A stretch of DNA of 64,000 nt from Streptomyces poonensis (lineage in GTDB: Bacteria > Actinomycetota > Actinomycetes > Streptomycetales > Streptomycetaceae), in NCBI RefSeq assembly GCF_014650915.1, contig NZ_BMVW01000004.1:403660-467659 (forward strand), in the 5' to 3' direction. Below, piece after piece: positions 25,508 through 35,138 of the stretch; the first letter of the stretch is position 1, and the number at the start of each line of letters is the position of its first letter. A program made the translations under genes and the position numbers. Under the pieces are notes generated by a model. That model searched no databases, had not been told where the DNA came from, and was given only the letters and a program-made list of their open reading frames with translations.

Positions 25508-26926
25508 ATGTTCGAACCGGTCATAGCGCCCAGCGGTACGCTGCTCGGCCTGCTGCAGCGGGGCCGTGGTGACGGCACGCTGCACGCGCTCACCGCCCCG
25601 CGGGCCGAGGCACTCGCGGCCCTGAACCACTGTGTGCTGAGCGACCCCCGCCACGACTGGCAGGTGGAGAACCGCTCGCTCTACTACGCCCGGCTCTACC
25701 TCGACCTGCACGGTGGGCTCGACGAGATCGAGCGGCACCTCTTCGCCCCCGAGGACGTGCTCGACACCTGCGAGTCGCGCACCGGTCTGGCCCTCGCGGT
25801 CCTCGGCCACCTCGCCTCGTACGGCAGGCGGGACGCCCTCGTACTGCTCCGCAGGTACGCCGCGTCCGGCACCAACTGGGCCTGGGCCCTCGACGAGCTC
25901 GCCCTCAGGGACGACGACGCGGGCCTGCGCGCCCTCGCCGCACCCGTGCTCGCGCGCTTCCCCGCCGATGCCGAGGGCGAGGCCGAGCTCGCCGCCGCCG
26001 TCCGCGACGCCTTCGAGCCCCGTCCGTGGCGGCTGTGGGCCGAGGACTCCCGTACGGCGATCGCGGCGCGCGTGCGCGCCGCCCAGGAGACCGGCTGCTT
26101 CGACCGCTGGCAGCGGCAGATGGACTCCTCCGGACCGCGCCCGGGATGGAGCGTGCGGGCCGTCTTCGACTGGGCCCAGCAGGGCCTCGACCGCGGCGCC
26201 GCGCTCCATGTCCCGGCCGCGCGCTGCCTCATGGCCGTAGCGGGCCCCGAGGACCGCGCCGAGATCCTCGACGCCGCCCGCGCCGGCGGTGACGGCGCCC
26301 GCTGCACCGCCCTGCGCTACCTCGCCGACGGCAACGATCCCGATGCCCTCGACCTGATCGAGGGCGCCGTGGCAGACGGTTCGGCGGCCGTCGTGGAGGC
26401 CGCCGTCGACGCCTTCGAGCGGATGCGCAGCGTCGCCGCCGTGGAGCGCGCGCGCCGCTGGGCGCACCGCCCCGACGCGCTCGGTGCCGCCGCCGGACGT
26501 GTCCTGGCCTGCCGCGGCGGCGCCCAGGACAGCGATCTGGTGCTCGCCGCGCTCCGCGAGGCCGTACGGGGCGAAGGGCCCGACGCGCCCACCCTGTGGA
26601 CCCTCGTCGACGGCACCGGGCGCCTCGGCATCGCCTGCGCCGCACCCGTCCTGCGGCACATCTACCGCGAGACCGCCTCCTCCCATCTCCGTGGCCGCGC
26701 CGCCCGGGCGCTCGCCGCCACCGACCCCTCCTTCCCGGCCGGCTTCGCCGTCGAATGCCTCTGGGACTGCGAGGAGTCCACGCGCGAGGTCGCCGCACGG
26801 CACGCCGAGACGGGTGACGCGCGCGTGGTCGACCAGTTGCGCCGGCTCGCCGCCGATCCCGCCGAGGAGGCGGAGGTCCAGACGGCCGTACGCAGCCGGA
26901 TCGGGCCCGACATGCCCGCCGTGTGA
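25508..26926 (+). CDS. HEAT-like repeat protein of unknown function
   Basis: 472 aa from ATG at 25508 (GAGG upstream). The protein is a continuous alpha-helical solenoid with many Ala-Leu-Arg helices: RTGLALAVLGHLASYGRRDA, DELALRDDDAGLRALAAPVL, CTALRYLADGNDPDALDLIE, AAVDAFERMRSVAAVERARR. It resembles HEAT/PBS-type repeats used as scaffolds. The N-terminal part (LLGLLQRGRGDGTLHALTAP, HDWQVENRSLYYARLYLDLH) is more conserved-looking and may be a specific domain. No catalytic residues, signal or membrane segment are evident. It is preceded by the leader-like ORF. Confidence 0.75.
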   Translation: MFEPVIAPSGTLLGLLQRGRGDGTLHALTAPRAEALAALNHCVLSDPRHDWQVENRSLYYARLYLDLHGGLDEIERHLFAPEDVLDTCESRTGLALAVLGHLASYGRRDALVLLRRYAASGTNWAWALDELALRDDDAGLRALAAPVLARFPADAEGEAELAAAVRDAFEPRPWRLWAEDSRTAIAARVRAAQETGCFDRWQRQMDSSGPRPGWSVRAVFDWAQQGLDRGAALHVPAARCLMAVAGPEDRAEILDAARAGGDGARCTALRYLADGNDPDALDLIEGAVADGSAAVVEAAVDAFERMRSVAAVERARRWAHRPDALGAAAGRVLACRGGAQDSDLVLAALREAVRGEGPDAPTLWTLVDGTGRLGIACAAPVLRHIYRETASSHLRGRAARALAATDPSFPAGFAVECLWDCEESTREVAARHAETGDARVVDQLRRLAADPAEEAEVQTAVRSRIGPDMPAV

Positions 26927-27053
26927 ACACCGGGTGACCCGGGGGAAAGGGTCGCGGAGCGGAACGGTCACGGAGCGCAACGCTCATGGACCGTTTCCCG
27001 CCCGGAAAGATCGACGTTGACGCGTCCACGTCCAGCGCGAGGACAACACCCGT

Positions 27054-28187
27054 ATGCGTGTCGTCATCGTGACCGAATCCTTTCCCCCCGATGTGAACGG
27101 CGTGGCCCACTGCGCCCTCCAGACCGTGCGGCACCTGACCGCGCGCGGTCACGCCCCCCTCGTCGTGGCCCCGGCACCCGCCCCGGGCACCCCGGCCGCC
27201 GCCGAGGTGCCGTGTCCCGCTGTCCCCCTTGTTCACGTTCCCTCCCTGCCGCTCCCCGGCTACCCCCAGGTCCGCGTCGCCCTCCCCAGCCGGCGGCTCG
27301 TCACGGCGCTCACCGAGCACCGCGCCGACCTCGTCCATCTGGCGAGCCCGTTCGTCCTGGGGGTGCGCGGCATGGCGGCCGCCGCCCGGCTCGGCATCCC
27401 CGCCGTCGCCGTCTACCAGACCGACCTCGCCGGATACGCCCGCACCTACATGGGCGCCGGGGAGGCCGCCGCCTGGCGGCGCATCCGCTCCGTCCACTCC
27501 GCCGCCGACCGCACCCTCGCACCCTCCGGTGCCGCCCTGCACGACCTGGAGGCGCACGGGGTGCCCAGGGTCCGGCTCTGGCCGCGCGGCGTGGACACCG
27601 TCCGCTTCCGCCCCGGCCGCCGGGACGCCGAGCTGCGCCGCGAACTGGCCCCGAACGGCGAGCTCCTCGTCGGTTACGTCGGCCGGCTCGCCCCCGAGAA
27701 ACAGGTGGAGCTGCTCGCGGGCGTGTGCGGCATGGCCGGCGTACGGGTCGTAATCGTCGGCGACGGGCCCAGTGAACCGGGGCTGCGCGAGGCGCTGCCC
27801 GGCGCCGTCTTCCTCGGGCGCCGCACCGGGGACGAACTCGCCCGAATCTTCGCCTCCCTGGACGTCTTCGTGCACACCGGGCCCTACGAGACCTTCTGCC
27901 AGACCGTGCAGGAGGCCATGGCCAGCGGGGTTCCCGTCGTGGCGCCCGCCGCGGGCGGCCCGCTCGACCTGGTGGCCCACGGGCGGACCGGCCTGCTCGT
28001 CCCCCCGCGCGACGCGGCCGCCGTACGGGACGCCGTGTGGTCCCTGGCCGCCGACGCACAGCTGAGGGCCGCTTACGGCGCGGCGGCGCGGACCGCCGTC
28101 GAGGGACGCACCTGGGAGGCCGTGGGGGAGATGCTCCTCGGGCATTACGCGGAGGTGCTGGCGGCGCGGTCGGTGGTGGCGGCGTGA
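27054..28187 (+). CDS. GT4-family glycosyltransferase (mannosyltransferase-like)
   Basis: 377 aa. GT-B fold. The N-terminus VVIVTESFPPDVNGVAHCAL is that of GDP-mannose-dependent alpha-mannosyltransferases (PimB/MgtA type). LWPRGVDTVRFRPGRRD, VGYVGRLAPEKQVELLAGV, then the donor-site EX7E motif in GPYETFCQTVQEAMASGVPV follow. Mannosylation of a lipid or glucuronosyl-diacylglycerol carrier is inferred from family. The stop overlaps the next glycosyltransferase start as GTGA, so the two are translationally coupled and likely act on the same glycoconjugate. Confidence 0.88.
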   Translation: MRVVIVTESFPPDVNGVAHCALQTVRHLTARGHAPLVVAPAPAPGTPAAAEVPCPAVPLVHVPSLPLPGYPQVRVALPSRRLVTALTEHRADLVHLASPFVLGVRGMAAAARLGIPAVAVYQTDLAGYARTYMGAGEAAAWRRIRSVHSAADRTLAPSGAALHDLEAHGVPRVRLWPRGVDTVRFRPGRRDAELRRELAPNGELLVGYVGRLAPEKQVELLAGVCGMAGVRVVIVGDGPSEPGLREALPGAVFLGRRTGDELARIFASLDVFVHTGPYETFCQTVQEAMASGVPVVAPAAGGPLDLVAHGRTGLLVPPRDAAAVRDAVWSLAADAQLRAAYGAAARTAVEGRTWEAVGEMLLGHYAEVLAARSVVAA

Positions 28188-29491
28188 GCGGGCGTGCGGT
28201 GGGAGGAAGCGGTGGCGCCGGCTCGCATCCGTCCGGTGCGCCGGCCGGTGCACAGGTGCCGCGGTCGTACGGCGGTGGCGGGGGACTGCGGATCGTGCGG
28301 CTCGCCAACTTCGTGGCGCCCGCGTCCGGCGGGCTGCGCACCGCCCTGCGCGAACTGGGCACGGGGTACGCGGCGGCCGGGCACGACCCGGTGCTCGTCG
28401 TGCCCGGCGAGCGGTACACCGACCGGCAGACCGAGCAGGGAAGGGTCATCACCCTGCCCGGACCGCTGCTCCCCGGCACCGGCGGCTACCGCGTCCTCAC
28501 GGACAGGCGGCGCGTCGCCGCGCTCCTGGAGTCGCTCGCGCCCGACCGCCTGGAGGTGTCCGACCGCACCACCCTGCGCTGGACCGGGGCGTGGTCCCGG
28601 CGGGCGAGGGTGCCCGCGGTGATGGTCTCCCACGAGACCGCCGACGGGGTGCTACGCACCTGGGGACTGCCGGAAGGGCTCGCCCGGCGGGCCGCCGACG
28701 CCCTCAACCTCCGTACGGCGCACACCTACGCGCGCGTGGTGTGCACCACCGAGTTCGCGGAGCGCGAGTTCGTGCGGATCGGTGCGCGCAACGTCGTCCG
28801 GGCGCCGCTCGGCGTCGACCTCGCCGGACGGCACCCCGCGCTGCGGGACCCGGAGGTGCGCGCCCGGCACGCGCGCGTGGAGGACGCGCTGCTGGTGATG
28901 TGCTCCCGTCTGTCCGTGGAGAAGCGGCCCGGGACGGCGCTGGACGCGCTGGAGGCGCTGCTGCGGCGCGGACGGCGTGCGGTGCTGGTCGTCGCCGGGG
29001 ACGGGCCGCTGCGCGGACGCCTGGAACAGCGGGCGCGCGGGCTGCCCGTGACGTTCCTCGGGCACCTGGCCGACCGTACCGAGCTGGGCGCCCTGCAGGC
29101 CTCGGCCGACGTGTGCCTGGCGCCGGGGCCCGCGGAGACGTTCGGGCTCGCCGCGCTGGAGGCGATGGCCTGCGGCACACCCGTGGTGGCCAGCGCCTCG
29201 TCCGCGCTGCCGGAGGTCGTCGGAGCGGCCGGGGCCACCGCGGCGGACAGCGGGGAGGCGTTCGCCGACGCGGTGGAACTGCTGCTCGGGCGCCCTGAGC
29301 GCGAACGCCGGGAGGCCGCACGCGCGCGTGCTGAGCTCTTCGGGTGGCGCACCGCCGTGGAGGCCTTCCTGGCGGCGCACGACGCGCCCGTACGACGGCC
29401 GGTGGGGGAGCAGCCGGTGACGCAACCGGAGCCGGTGCGGAAGGGTGTCGAGGCGCCCGTCGAGAAAGCGGTCGAAGGGGCCGTCCGATGA
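28184..29491 (+). CDS. GT4-family glycosyltransferase, second of a coupled pair
   Basis: 435 aa from GTG at 28184 overlapping the previous stop (GTGA). A glycine-rich start leads to the GT-B domain: LRIVRLANFVAPASGGLRTA, ADRRRVAA-type helix, DRTTLRWTGAWSRRARVPAV, then VRAPLGVDLAGRHPALRD, VMCSRLSVEKRPGTALDALE and the donor motif GPAETFGLAALEAMACGTPV with EX7E. The N-terminal signature differs from the first enzyme, so donor or acceptor may differ. The tail (about 400-435) is low-complexity. Its stop overlaps the SGNH hydrolase start by ATGA. Confidence 0.86.
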   Translation: MSGRAVGGSGGAGSHPSGAPAGAQVPRSYGGGGGLRIVRLANFVAPASGGLRTALRELGTGYAAAGHDPVLVVPGERYTDRQTEQGRVITLPGPLLPGTGGYRVLTDRRRVAALLESLAPDRLEVSDRTTLRWTGAWSRRARVPAVMVSHETADGVLRTWGLPEGLARRAADALNLRTAHTYARVVCTTEFAEREFVRIGARNVVRAPLGVDLAGRHPALRDPEVRARHARVEDALLVMCSRLSVEKRPGTALDALEALLRRGRRAVLVVAGDGPLRGRLEQRARGLPVTFLGHLADRTELGALQASADVCLAPGPAETFGLAALEAMACGTPVVASASSALPEVVGAAGATAADSGEAFADAVELLLGRPERERREAARARAELFGWRTAVEAFLAAHDAPVRRPVGEQPVTQPEPVRKGVEAPVEKAVEGAVR

Positions 29492-30333
29492 GAGCGCCGC
29501 GGTTCGTGGCGCTCGGCGACTCGCTGACGGAGGGCGTGGGCGATCCCGTCGGGAACGGCTGGCGCGGCTGGGCCGCCCTCCTCGCCGAAGGACTGGGCCC
29601 CGGCGCGGAGTTCACCAACCTCGCCGTCAGCGGTGCCCAGACCCGTGACGTCCTGGAACGGCAGACCCCCGTCGGACTGGCGCTGCGCCCGGACGTCGTG
29701 TCCGTGGTCGTGGGCGTCAACGACACCCTGCGCCGCACGTTCGACATCCACGCCGTCGCCGCCCGCCTGGACGCGGTGTACGCGGCCTTCCGCGCGCGGG
29801 ATGCCGTCCTGCTCACCGCCTGCCTGCCCGACCCCGGCGCGCTGCTCGGGCTGCCCGGCGCGCTGGCCAGGCCGCTCGCCCGGCGGCAGCAGGGGGTCAA
29901 CACCGTCGTCCACGCCCTGTCGGAGCGGTACGGAGCGGTCCATCTGCACGCCTGCGACGGCGCCTGGGTGACGGACCCCGGGATGTGGAGCGCCGATCGG
30001 CTGCACCCCGGCGAGCGCGGCCACCGGCAGCTCGCGGTGCGCTTCCACGCGCTGCTCGCGGACGCGGGCATCGCCACCGGGGCGGCACCCGGTGCCGAGC
30101 CCCGGCTTCCCGAACCCTCCCGGTCGGCCGTCCTGCGGTGGCTGGCCACGCAGGGCACCGCCTGGGTCGCCCGGCGGTGCACCGATCTGCTGCCGCAGCT
30201 CCTCGCCCTCGCCGCGGCGGAGGTCCGCCACCAGGCCCGCGGCACGAGCGCCCGGCTGGACCTCGGTGCCTCGCGCGCGGTGGCGTCGGCGCTGGCCGCG
30301 CTGACGGCACCCGAACGGGCGGACGCGGCTTGA
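29488..30333 (+). CDS. SGNH/GDSL-type hydrolase
   Basis: 281 aa starting at an ATGA overlap. Block I is VALGDSLTEGVGDPVGNGW with catalytic Ser, block II SGAQTRD (oxyanion Gly), block III VVGVNDTLR (Asn), and block V DRLHPGERGHRQLA with Asp and His. No signal peptide is visible, so a cytosolic esterase/acyl hydrolase acting on a product of the two coupled glycosyltransferases is a reasonable inference. The C-terminal about 75 residues (LRWLATQGTAWVARRCTDLL) form an extra helical part beyond the SGNH core. A strong terminator follows. Confidence 0.86.
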   Translation: MRAPRFVALGDSLTEGVGDPVGNGWRGWAALLAEGLGPGAEFTNLAVSGAQTRDVLERQTPVGLALRPDVVSVVVGVNDTLRRTFDIHAVAARLDAVYAAFRARDAVLLTACLPDPGALLGLPGALARPLARRQQGVNTVVHALSERYGAVHLHACDGAWVTDPGMWSADRLHPGERGHRQLAVRFHALLADAGIATGAAPGAEPRLPEPSRSAVLRWLATQGTAWVARRCTDLLPQLLALAAAEVRHQARGTSARLDLGASRAVASALAALTAPERADAA

Positions 30334-30380
30334 GCCCGGCGTGCCCGCGGACGGCTGCAGGGGGGCCGTACGGGCCGGTG

Positions 30381-30439
30381 AGGGCGGCCGTACGGCGGGT
30401 TGCGCCGTACGGCTGCCGCGAGAGCCGTACGGCCGCCCT
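30381..30439. terminator. Strong bidirectional terminator with GCCGTACGGC palindromes
   Basis: AGGGCGGCCGTACGGC (30381-30396) and GCCGTACGGCCGCCCT (30424-30439) are exact 16-bp complements; the 27-nt loop contains another self-complementary GCCGTACGGC. It lies between the convergent SGNH gene (+) and pxpC (-). Confidence 0.85.
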
Positions 30440-30440
30440 C

Positions 30441-31313
30441 TCAGCCCCGCCGCCGTACCGCCACGAACCGCACCGGTGTCCCCGGTGCGGCCTGGGCCGC
30501 CGCGGACAGGTCGGCCGGATCCGCCACCGCGATCACCGGGTAGCCGCCGGTCGTCGGATGGTCGGCGAGGAAGACGACCGGGCGGCCGTCCGGCGGCACC
30601 TGGACCGCGCCCAGGACCATGCCTTCGCTGGGCAGTTCACCCGTGACCGCCCGTTCCAGGGCGGGTCCCTCTGTGCGCAGGCCGATGCGGTTGCTCGCGC
30701 TGGACACGGTGTACGGGTGGGTCGTGAAGGTCCGCAGGGCCGCCGCGGTGAACCAGTCGTCGCGGGGCCCGGGGGTCACCCGCAGCACCAGCTCGGTGGG
30801 CGGCGCCGGGTGCGGAACGACGTCCACGCGCGCGTGGACCATCGCCGGAGGTCCCAGCGGCAGTACGGTCCCGTCGGTCAGCGGGGCGGGTCCCAGCCCG
30901 GACAGCAGATCGGTCGAACGGCTGCCCAGTACGCGTTCGACGGCCACGCCACCGGAGACGGCGAGATAGCTGCGCACTCCCGAGCGGGCGGGCCCGAGGT
31001 CGAGCAGGGCCCCTCCGGGCACCCACAGCTGGGTCCCCCAGGCTGCCGGCCGCCCGTCCAGGGTGACCGGGCAGGGCGCGCCCCCGACGGCCATGGTGAC
31101 CGCCGAACGCGGCCGTACGGCACAGCCGTCGAGCGTGGTCTCCAGCACCGCGGCGTCCGCGTGGTTGCCCACCAGCCGGTTGACCAGTGCGGCGGCGGGC
31201 GCGTCCAGCGCTCCGGAGCGGGGCACGCCGAGATGGGCGTGGCCGGGCCGCCCCCGGTCCTGCAGGGTCGTGAGGGCCCCGGCGCGCACGACGACGAGGG
31301 CACGGTCGGTCAC
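30441..31313 (-). CDS. pxpC: 5-oxoprolinase subunit PxpC (KipA family)
   Basis: 290 aa from GTG at 31313, overlapping the pxpB stop by GTGA. Family motifs: VVVRAGALTTLQDRGRPGHA at the N-terminus, GVPRSGALDAPAAALVNRLV, SYLAVSGGVAVERVLGSRST, SSASNRIGLRTEGPAL and VFLADHPTTGGYPVIAVAD. PxpC is the AHS2/biotin-dependent-carboxyltransferase-like subunit. With PxpA and PxpB it forms the ATP-dependent 5-oxoprolinase that opens pyroglutamate to glutamate (established in B. subtilis and E. coli). It is the last gene of the minus-strand operon. Confidence 0.92.
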   Translation of the reverse strand: MTDRALVVVRAGALTTLQDRGRPGHAHLGVPRSGALDAPAAALVNRLVGNHADAAVLETTLDGCAVRPRSAVTMAVGGAPCPVTLDGRPAAWGTQLWVPGGALLDLGPARSGVRSYLAVSGGVAVERVLGSRSTDLLSGLGPAPLTDGTVLPLGPPAMVHARVDVVPHPAPPTELVLRVTPGPRDDWFTAAALRTFTTHPYTVSSASNRIGLRTEGPALERAVTGELPSEGMVLGAVQVPPDGRPVVFLADHPTTGGYPVIAVADPADLSAAAQAAPGTPVRFVAVRRRG

Positions 31314-31921
31314 GGCGCCCCCACCGGGACGAAGCGGACCCGGGTGCCCGGCGTCAGCAGGGCGGCCGGCTCGCGCGTGTGGTCCCACAGCACCGCGTCG
31401 GTCGTCCCGATCAGCTGCCAGCCGCCGGGGGAGGACCGCGGGTACACGCCCGTGTACGGGCCCGCCAGCGCCACCGAACCCGCCGGGACGGCCGTCCGCG
31501 GGGTCGCCCGGCGCGGGACCTCGCGGGGCAGCCCGGTCAAGTAGCCGAAACCGGGCGCGAAGCCACAGAAGGCCACCCGGAACTCGGCCGCCGCGTGGAT
31601 GCGGGCCACCTCGTCCGGGGCCACCCCCCAGTGCGCGGCGACGTCCGCGAGGTCGGGGCCGTCGTACCGTACGCGCATCTCGACGACGTCCTCCGCGCGC
31701 GGGGGCGCGGGCGGCACCTCCCAGGAGACGAGCCGCTCGGCCAGGCGCGCGGGGGCGTCCAGGCCGTCGAGGAGGACGGTCCGGGCGGCGGGGACGATCT
31801 CGGCGGCCGTGAGCTCGCCCGAGGCGCGGCGGCGCAGCAGCTCGGCGTGGAGCGCCTGCGCCTCCTCGCCGGACGCCACCTCGATCAGGAGCGCGCGGTC
31901 CCCGGCCGGCAGGACCCTCAT
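31310..31921 (-). CDS. pxpB: 5-oxoprolinase subunit PxpB (KipI family)
   Basis: 203 aa from ATG at 31921, overlapping pxpA by ATGA. MRVLPAGDRALLIEVASGEE opens the protein, and the AHS1 cyclophilin-like domain is marked by FRVAFCGFAPGFGYLTGLPR and VALAGPYTGVYPRSSPGGWQ. WQLIGTTDAVLWDHTREPAA ends it. It partners PxpC in the 5-oxoprolinase; in B. subtilis the pair was first described as kinase inhibitor KipI and its antagonist KipA. Both coupling overlaps imply stoichiometric synthesis. Confidence 0.92.
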   Translation of the reverse strand: MRVLPAGDRALLIEVASGEEAQALHAELLRRRASGELTAAEIVPAARTVLLDGLDAPARLAERLVSWEVPPAPPRAEDVVEMRVRYDGPDLADVAAHWGVAPDEVARIHAAAEFRVAFCGFAPGFGYLTGLPREVPRRATPRTAVPAGSVALAGPYTGVYPRSSPGGWQLIGTTDAVLWDHTREPAALLTPGTRVRFVPVGAP

Positions 31922-32676
31922 GCGAACGCCTCCACCCGGACGCCCGAGGACGTGAGCGCCGCGCGGACCCGGCGGGCCAGCTCCACGGCGCCCGGGGTGT
32001 CCCCGTGCAGGCACAGCGACCGGGCGTGCACCGGAACGCGCTTCCCGGAGCGGGAGACGACCGTGCCGGAGCGGGCGAGACCCACCGACCGCTCGACCAC
32101 GGCGTCGCCGTCGGTGATCACGGCACCGTCCCGGCCGCGCGGCACCAGCGTGCCCTCGTCGGTGTAGGCGCGGTCCGCGAACGCCTCGGTGACCGTCGGC
32201 AGCCCCGCCTCCCCGGCAAGGGCCAGGAAGCGTGAACCGGGCAGTCCCAGGACCGGGAGTCCGGCATCCGCCAGACGGACGCCGTCGACCACCGCCCGGG
32301 CCTGCTCCTCGTCGTGCACGATGCGGTTGTAGAGCGCGCCGTGCGGCTTCACGTACGACACGCGCGTGCCCGCCGCGCGCGCGAACACCCCCAGGGCGCC
32401 GATCTGGTAGGCCACTTCGGCGGCCAGCTCGCCGGGCGGCACGTCCATCGCGCGGCGCCCGAACCCGGCCAGGTCCCGGTAGGACACCTGCGCGCCGATC
32501 CGTACGCCGCGCCCGGCCGCCAGCTCGCACACCCGCCGCATGGTGACCGGGTCGCCCGCGTGGAAGCCGCAGGCCACATTGGCGCTGGTCACCACGGACA
32601 GCAGCTGTTCGTCGTCGGTGAGCCGCCAGCGGCCGAAGCCCTCGCCGAGGTCGGCGTTCAGGTCGATCGAGGTCAT
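31918..32676 (-). CDS. pxpA: 5-oxoprolinase subunit PxpA (LamB/YcsF family)
   Basis: 252 aa, the family length. The diagnostic N-terminus is SIDLNADLGEGFGRWRLTDD, followed by SANVACGFHAGDPVTMRRVC, GAQVSYRDLAGFGRRAMDVP, YVKPHGALYNRI and VHARSLCLHGDTPGAVEL. PxpA supplies the hydrolytic/active-site subunit of PxpABC. It is separated by 147 bases from the YcsI-like gene upstream, which may allow an internal promoter. Gene order MFS-ycsI-pxpA-pxpB-pxpC mirrors the B. subtilis ycsF-ycsG-ycsI-kipI-kipA set with a different transporter. Confidence 0.93.
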   Translation of the reverse strand: MTSIDLNADLGEGFGRWRLTDDEQLLSVVTSANVACGFHAGDPVTMRRVCELAAGRGVRIGAQVSYRDLAGFGRRAMDVPPGELAAEVAYQIGALGVFARAAGTRVSYVKPHGALYNRIVHDEEQARAVVDGVRLADAGLPVLGLPGSRFLALAGEAGLPTVTEAFADRAYTDEGTLVPRGRDGAVITDGDAVVERSVGLARSGTVVSRSGKRVPVHARSLCLHGDTPGAVELARRVRAALTSSGVRVEAFA

Positions 32677-32823
32677 GTGGTTCCGTTCTGTCGTGCGGGC
32701 CGTGCGCGGCAGGCCCGCGGGCCCGTGGACCCGCGAACCCGCTGTTTCCAGCCTGGCGCTCCCGGCCCACTGTGTCAGGCCCGGTGCGCCAGGTCCGGTG
32801 GTGCTCGGAGGGGGGCCGGTGCG

Positions 32824-33687
32824 TCAGGCCACCCGGTACTGCTCGTCCCGGGCGTCGGTGAGGAACATCTGTCCCGGGGCGTGGGTGACGGCGAACGGCG
32901 GGCGCGAGGCCATCACCACGGCCTGCGGCGTCACCCCGCAGGCCCAGAACACCGGGATGTCGTCCGGTCCGGCGTCCACCGGGTCGCCGAAGTCCGGGCG
33001 GGCCAGATCCGCGATGCCGAGGCCCGACGGCTCACCGCAGTGCACCGGGCTGCCGTGCACGGCCGGGAGGAGACTCGTCTCCCGGATCGCGGTCGCCACG
33101 TGCTCCGGTGGCACCGGCCGCATCGACACCACCATGGGGCCGCGCAGCCGCCCCGCGGGACGGCACGCGCGGCGCGTCACGTACATGGACACGTTGCGGC
33201 CCTGCTCGATGTGGCGCAGCGGCACGCCCGCCTCGGCGAGCGCCCACTCGAAGGTGAAACTGCACCCGATCAGGAAGGACACCAGGTCCTCGCGCCAGAC
33301 GTCGACCACGTCCGTGGGCTCCGCGACCAGCTCACCGTGCTCCCACACCCGATAGCGCGGAAGATCGGTGCGCAGGTCCGCGCCCTCGGCGAGCGGGGTG
33401 GTCCAGGAACCGGCGTCGGTGACGTCCAGCACCGGGCACGGCTTGGGGTTGCGCTGGCAGAACAGCAGCATCTCGTACGCCCAGTCGGCCGGCACCGAGA
33501 TCAGGTTCGCCTGGGTGCGCCCGGCGGCGATGCCGGTGGTGGGACCGGTGAGGCCGGCACGGAACCGGGCCCGTGCCTCGCCGGGGGTCCACGCGCGCGC
33601 GTGCTCCGCCTCGGGTACGCCGGGGGTCGTGGGAATGTTCCGGGTCGTCAGGTCCGTGAGGTGACCCTGAGTGGTGGAGGGGTTCAC
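32824..33687 (-). CDS. YcsI/DUF1445 family putative hydro-lyase
   Basis: 287 aa from GTG at 33687; AGGGAAGGAG lies just upstream and GTGA overlaps the MFS stop. After a variable N-terminus, DUF1445 motifs appear: [87 protein letters not shown] and [13 protein letters not shown]. The family is called putative hydro-lyase; related proteins cluster with 5-oxoprolinase genes, and the mammalian D-glutamate cyclase carries a related region. Conversion of a glutamate/pyroglutamate-type metabolite is inferred from that context. Confidence 0.9.
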   Translation of the reverse strand: MNPSTTQGHLTDLTTRNIPTTPGVPEAEHARAWTPGEARARFRAGLTGPTTGIAAGRTQANLISVPADWAYEMLLFCQRNPKPCPVLDVTDAGSWTTPLAEGADLRTDLPRYRVWEHGELVAEPTDVVDVWREDLVSFLIGCSFTFEWALAEAGVPLRHIEQGRNVSMYVTRRACRPAGRLRGPMVVSMRPVPPEHVATAIRETSLLPAVHGSPVHCGEPSGLGIADLARPDFGDPVDAGPDDIPVFWACGVTPQAVVMASRPPFAVTHAPGQMFLTDARDEQYRVA

Positions 33688-35027
33688 ACGAGCTCCTTCC
33701 CTCGCGTCTCCGGAAGCCCGAGCAGCGCGAGTGCCGCCAGGCCGTAACCGATCGCGCCGAAGACCAGCGCACCGCCCACACCCCAGCTGCCGGCCAGGAA
33801 GCCGACCGTCGTGGGGAAGACGGCGCCCACGGCGCGTCCTGCGTTGTACGTGAAGCCCTGCCCCGTGCCGCGCACGGCCGCCGGGTACAGCTCGCTGAGG
33901 TACGAGCCGAAGCCGCTGAAGATGGCCGACATGCAGAACCCCAGGGGGAACATGAGCGCCAGGAGCAGCCCGTCGGCGCCGCTCGGGATGTTCGTGTACG
34001 CCCAGATGCACAGCGCCGACAGGACCGCGAACAGCCAGATGTTGCGCCGGCGGCCCAGCCGGTCGGTGAGGTACCCGCCGGTGATGTAGCCGATGAACGC
34101 CCCGGAGATCTGGAGCGCGAGATAACCGCCGGTGCCGACCACCGACAGATCGCGCTCCGTCTTCAGATACGTGGGTACCCAGGTGGCCAGCGTGTAGTAG
34201 CCGCCCTGGACACCGGTCGAGAGCAACGTCGCGAAGACCGTGGTGCGCAGCAGGCCCGGAACGCCGGCGGTGCCGGGCTTGAAGATCGCCGTGAAGGAGC
34301 CCTTCGCGCTGCTTCTTTCGCGCGTGGCGGCCGCCTCCGGCGCGTCCTCGACCCGGCGGCGCACCCACACGACGAGGAGCGCGGGCAGCGCGCCGGTCCA
34401 GAACATCACACGCCAGGCGAGGTCCTCGTCCAGGAACTCGAAGACCAGCGTGTAGACGACGACGGCCAGACCCCAGCCGACGGCCCAGGAGCTCTGGATC
34501 GCGCCGAGCGTACGACCCCGGTGCTTGGCGCTCGCGTACTCGGCGACCAGGATCGCGCCGACCGCCCACTCACCGCCGAAGCCGAGTCCCTGCACGGCCC
34601 GGAAGACCAGCAGCGTCTCGTAGTCGGGAGCGAAACCGCAGGCCACGGTGCCGATCGCGTACACGGCGATAGTGATCATCAGTGCCTTCACCCGCCCGAC
34701 GCGGTCCGCGAGCACTCCGGCGCCCGCTCCGCCGATCGCCGAGACGACCAGGGTGACCGTGGTGATCAGTCCGGTCTGGCCGCTGTCCAGGCCGAAGGAG
34801 GCGGCCAGCGCGACCATGCTCAGCGGCAGCGTGAAGTAGTCGTACGAGTCGAGGGCGTAGCCGCCGAAGGCGCCCGCGAAGGCGCGGCGGCCGCGCGGGC
34901 CGAGGGCGCGCAGCCAGCCGAGAGCGCCGTCGGACGCGCTGCCGGACGCGTGGTCGTCGGTGCCCGCATCATCGGCGCGGTGCCGGGCGCGGGCTGTCGG
35001 GGCGTGAGGGGGAGGGTTCGTGCTCAT
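33684..35027 (-). CDS. MFS transporter of the 5-oxoproline cluster (metabolite:H+ symporter-like)
   Basis: 447 aa from ATG at 35027 with GAGGTG upstream. Twelve transmembrane helices with MFS signature motifs: [20 protein letters not shown] (MHS/sugar-acid-like helix 1), [14 protein letters not shown] (loop 2-3), [20 protein letters not shown] (helix 4-5 region) and [12 protein letters not shown] (second-half repeat). This subfamily carries aromatic or dicarboxylic acids and similar metabolites. Operon position suggests uptake of 5-oxoproline or a precursor, replacing the NRAMP-type YcsG of Bacillus. It is the first gene of the operon, divergent from the GntR gene. Confidence 0.88.
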   Translation of the reverse strand: MSTNPPPHAPTARARHRADDAGTDDHASGSASDGALGWLRALGPRGRRAFAGAFGGYALDSYDYFTLPLSMVALAASFGLDSGQTGLITTVTLVVSAIGGAGAGVLADRVGRVKALMITIAVYAIGTVACGFAPDYETLLVFRAVQGLGFGGEWAVGAILVAEYASAKHRGRTLGAIQSSWAVGWGLAVVVYTLVFEFLDEDLAWRVMFWTGALPALLVVWVRRRVEDAPEAAATRERSSAKGSFTAIFKPGTAGVPGLLRTTVFATLLSTGVQGGYYTLATWVPTYLKTERDLSVVGTGGYLALQISGAFIGYITGGYLTDRLGRRRNIWLFAVLSALCIWAYTNIPSGADGLLLALMFPLGFCMSAIFSGFGSYLSELYPAAVRGTGQGFTYNAGRAVGAVFPTTVGFLAGSWGVGGALVFGAIGYGLAALALLGLPETRGKELV

Positions 35028-35138
35028 GGGCACCTCGCAATGAGGACGGAGGGCGCGTGCGAACTGAGCCGTGCCGTGCGGGGAAGCCGGCGCCTGCCGG
35101 AGCTGAGCGGGTGTCCGACTCCTTCCAGCAAGGTAGAG

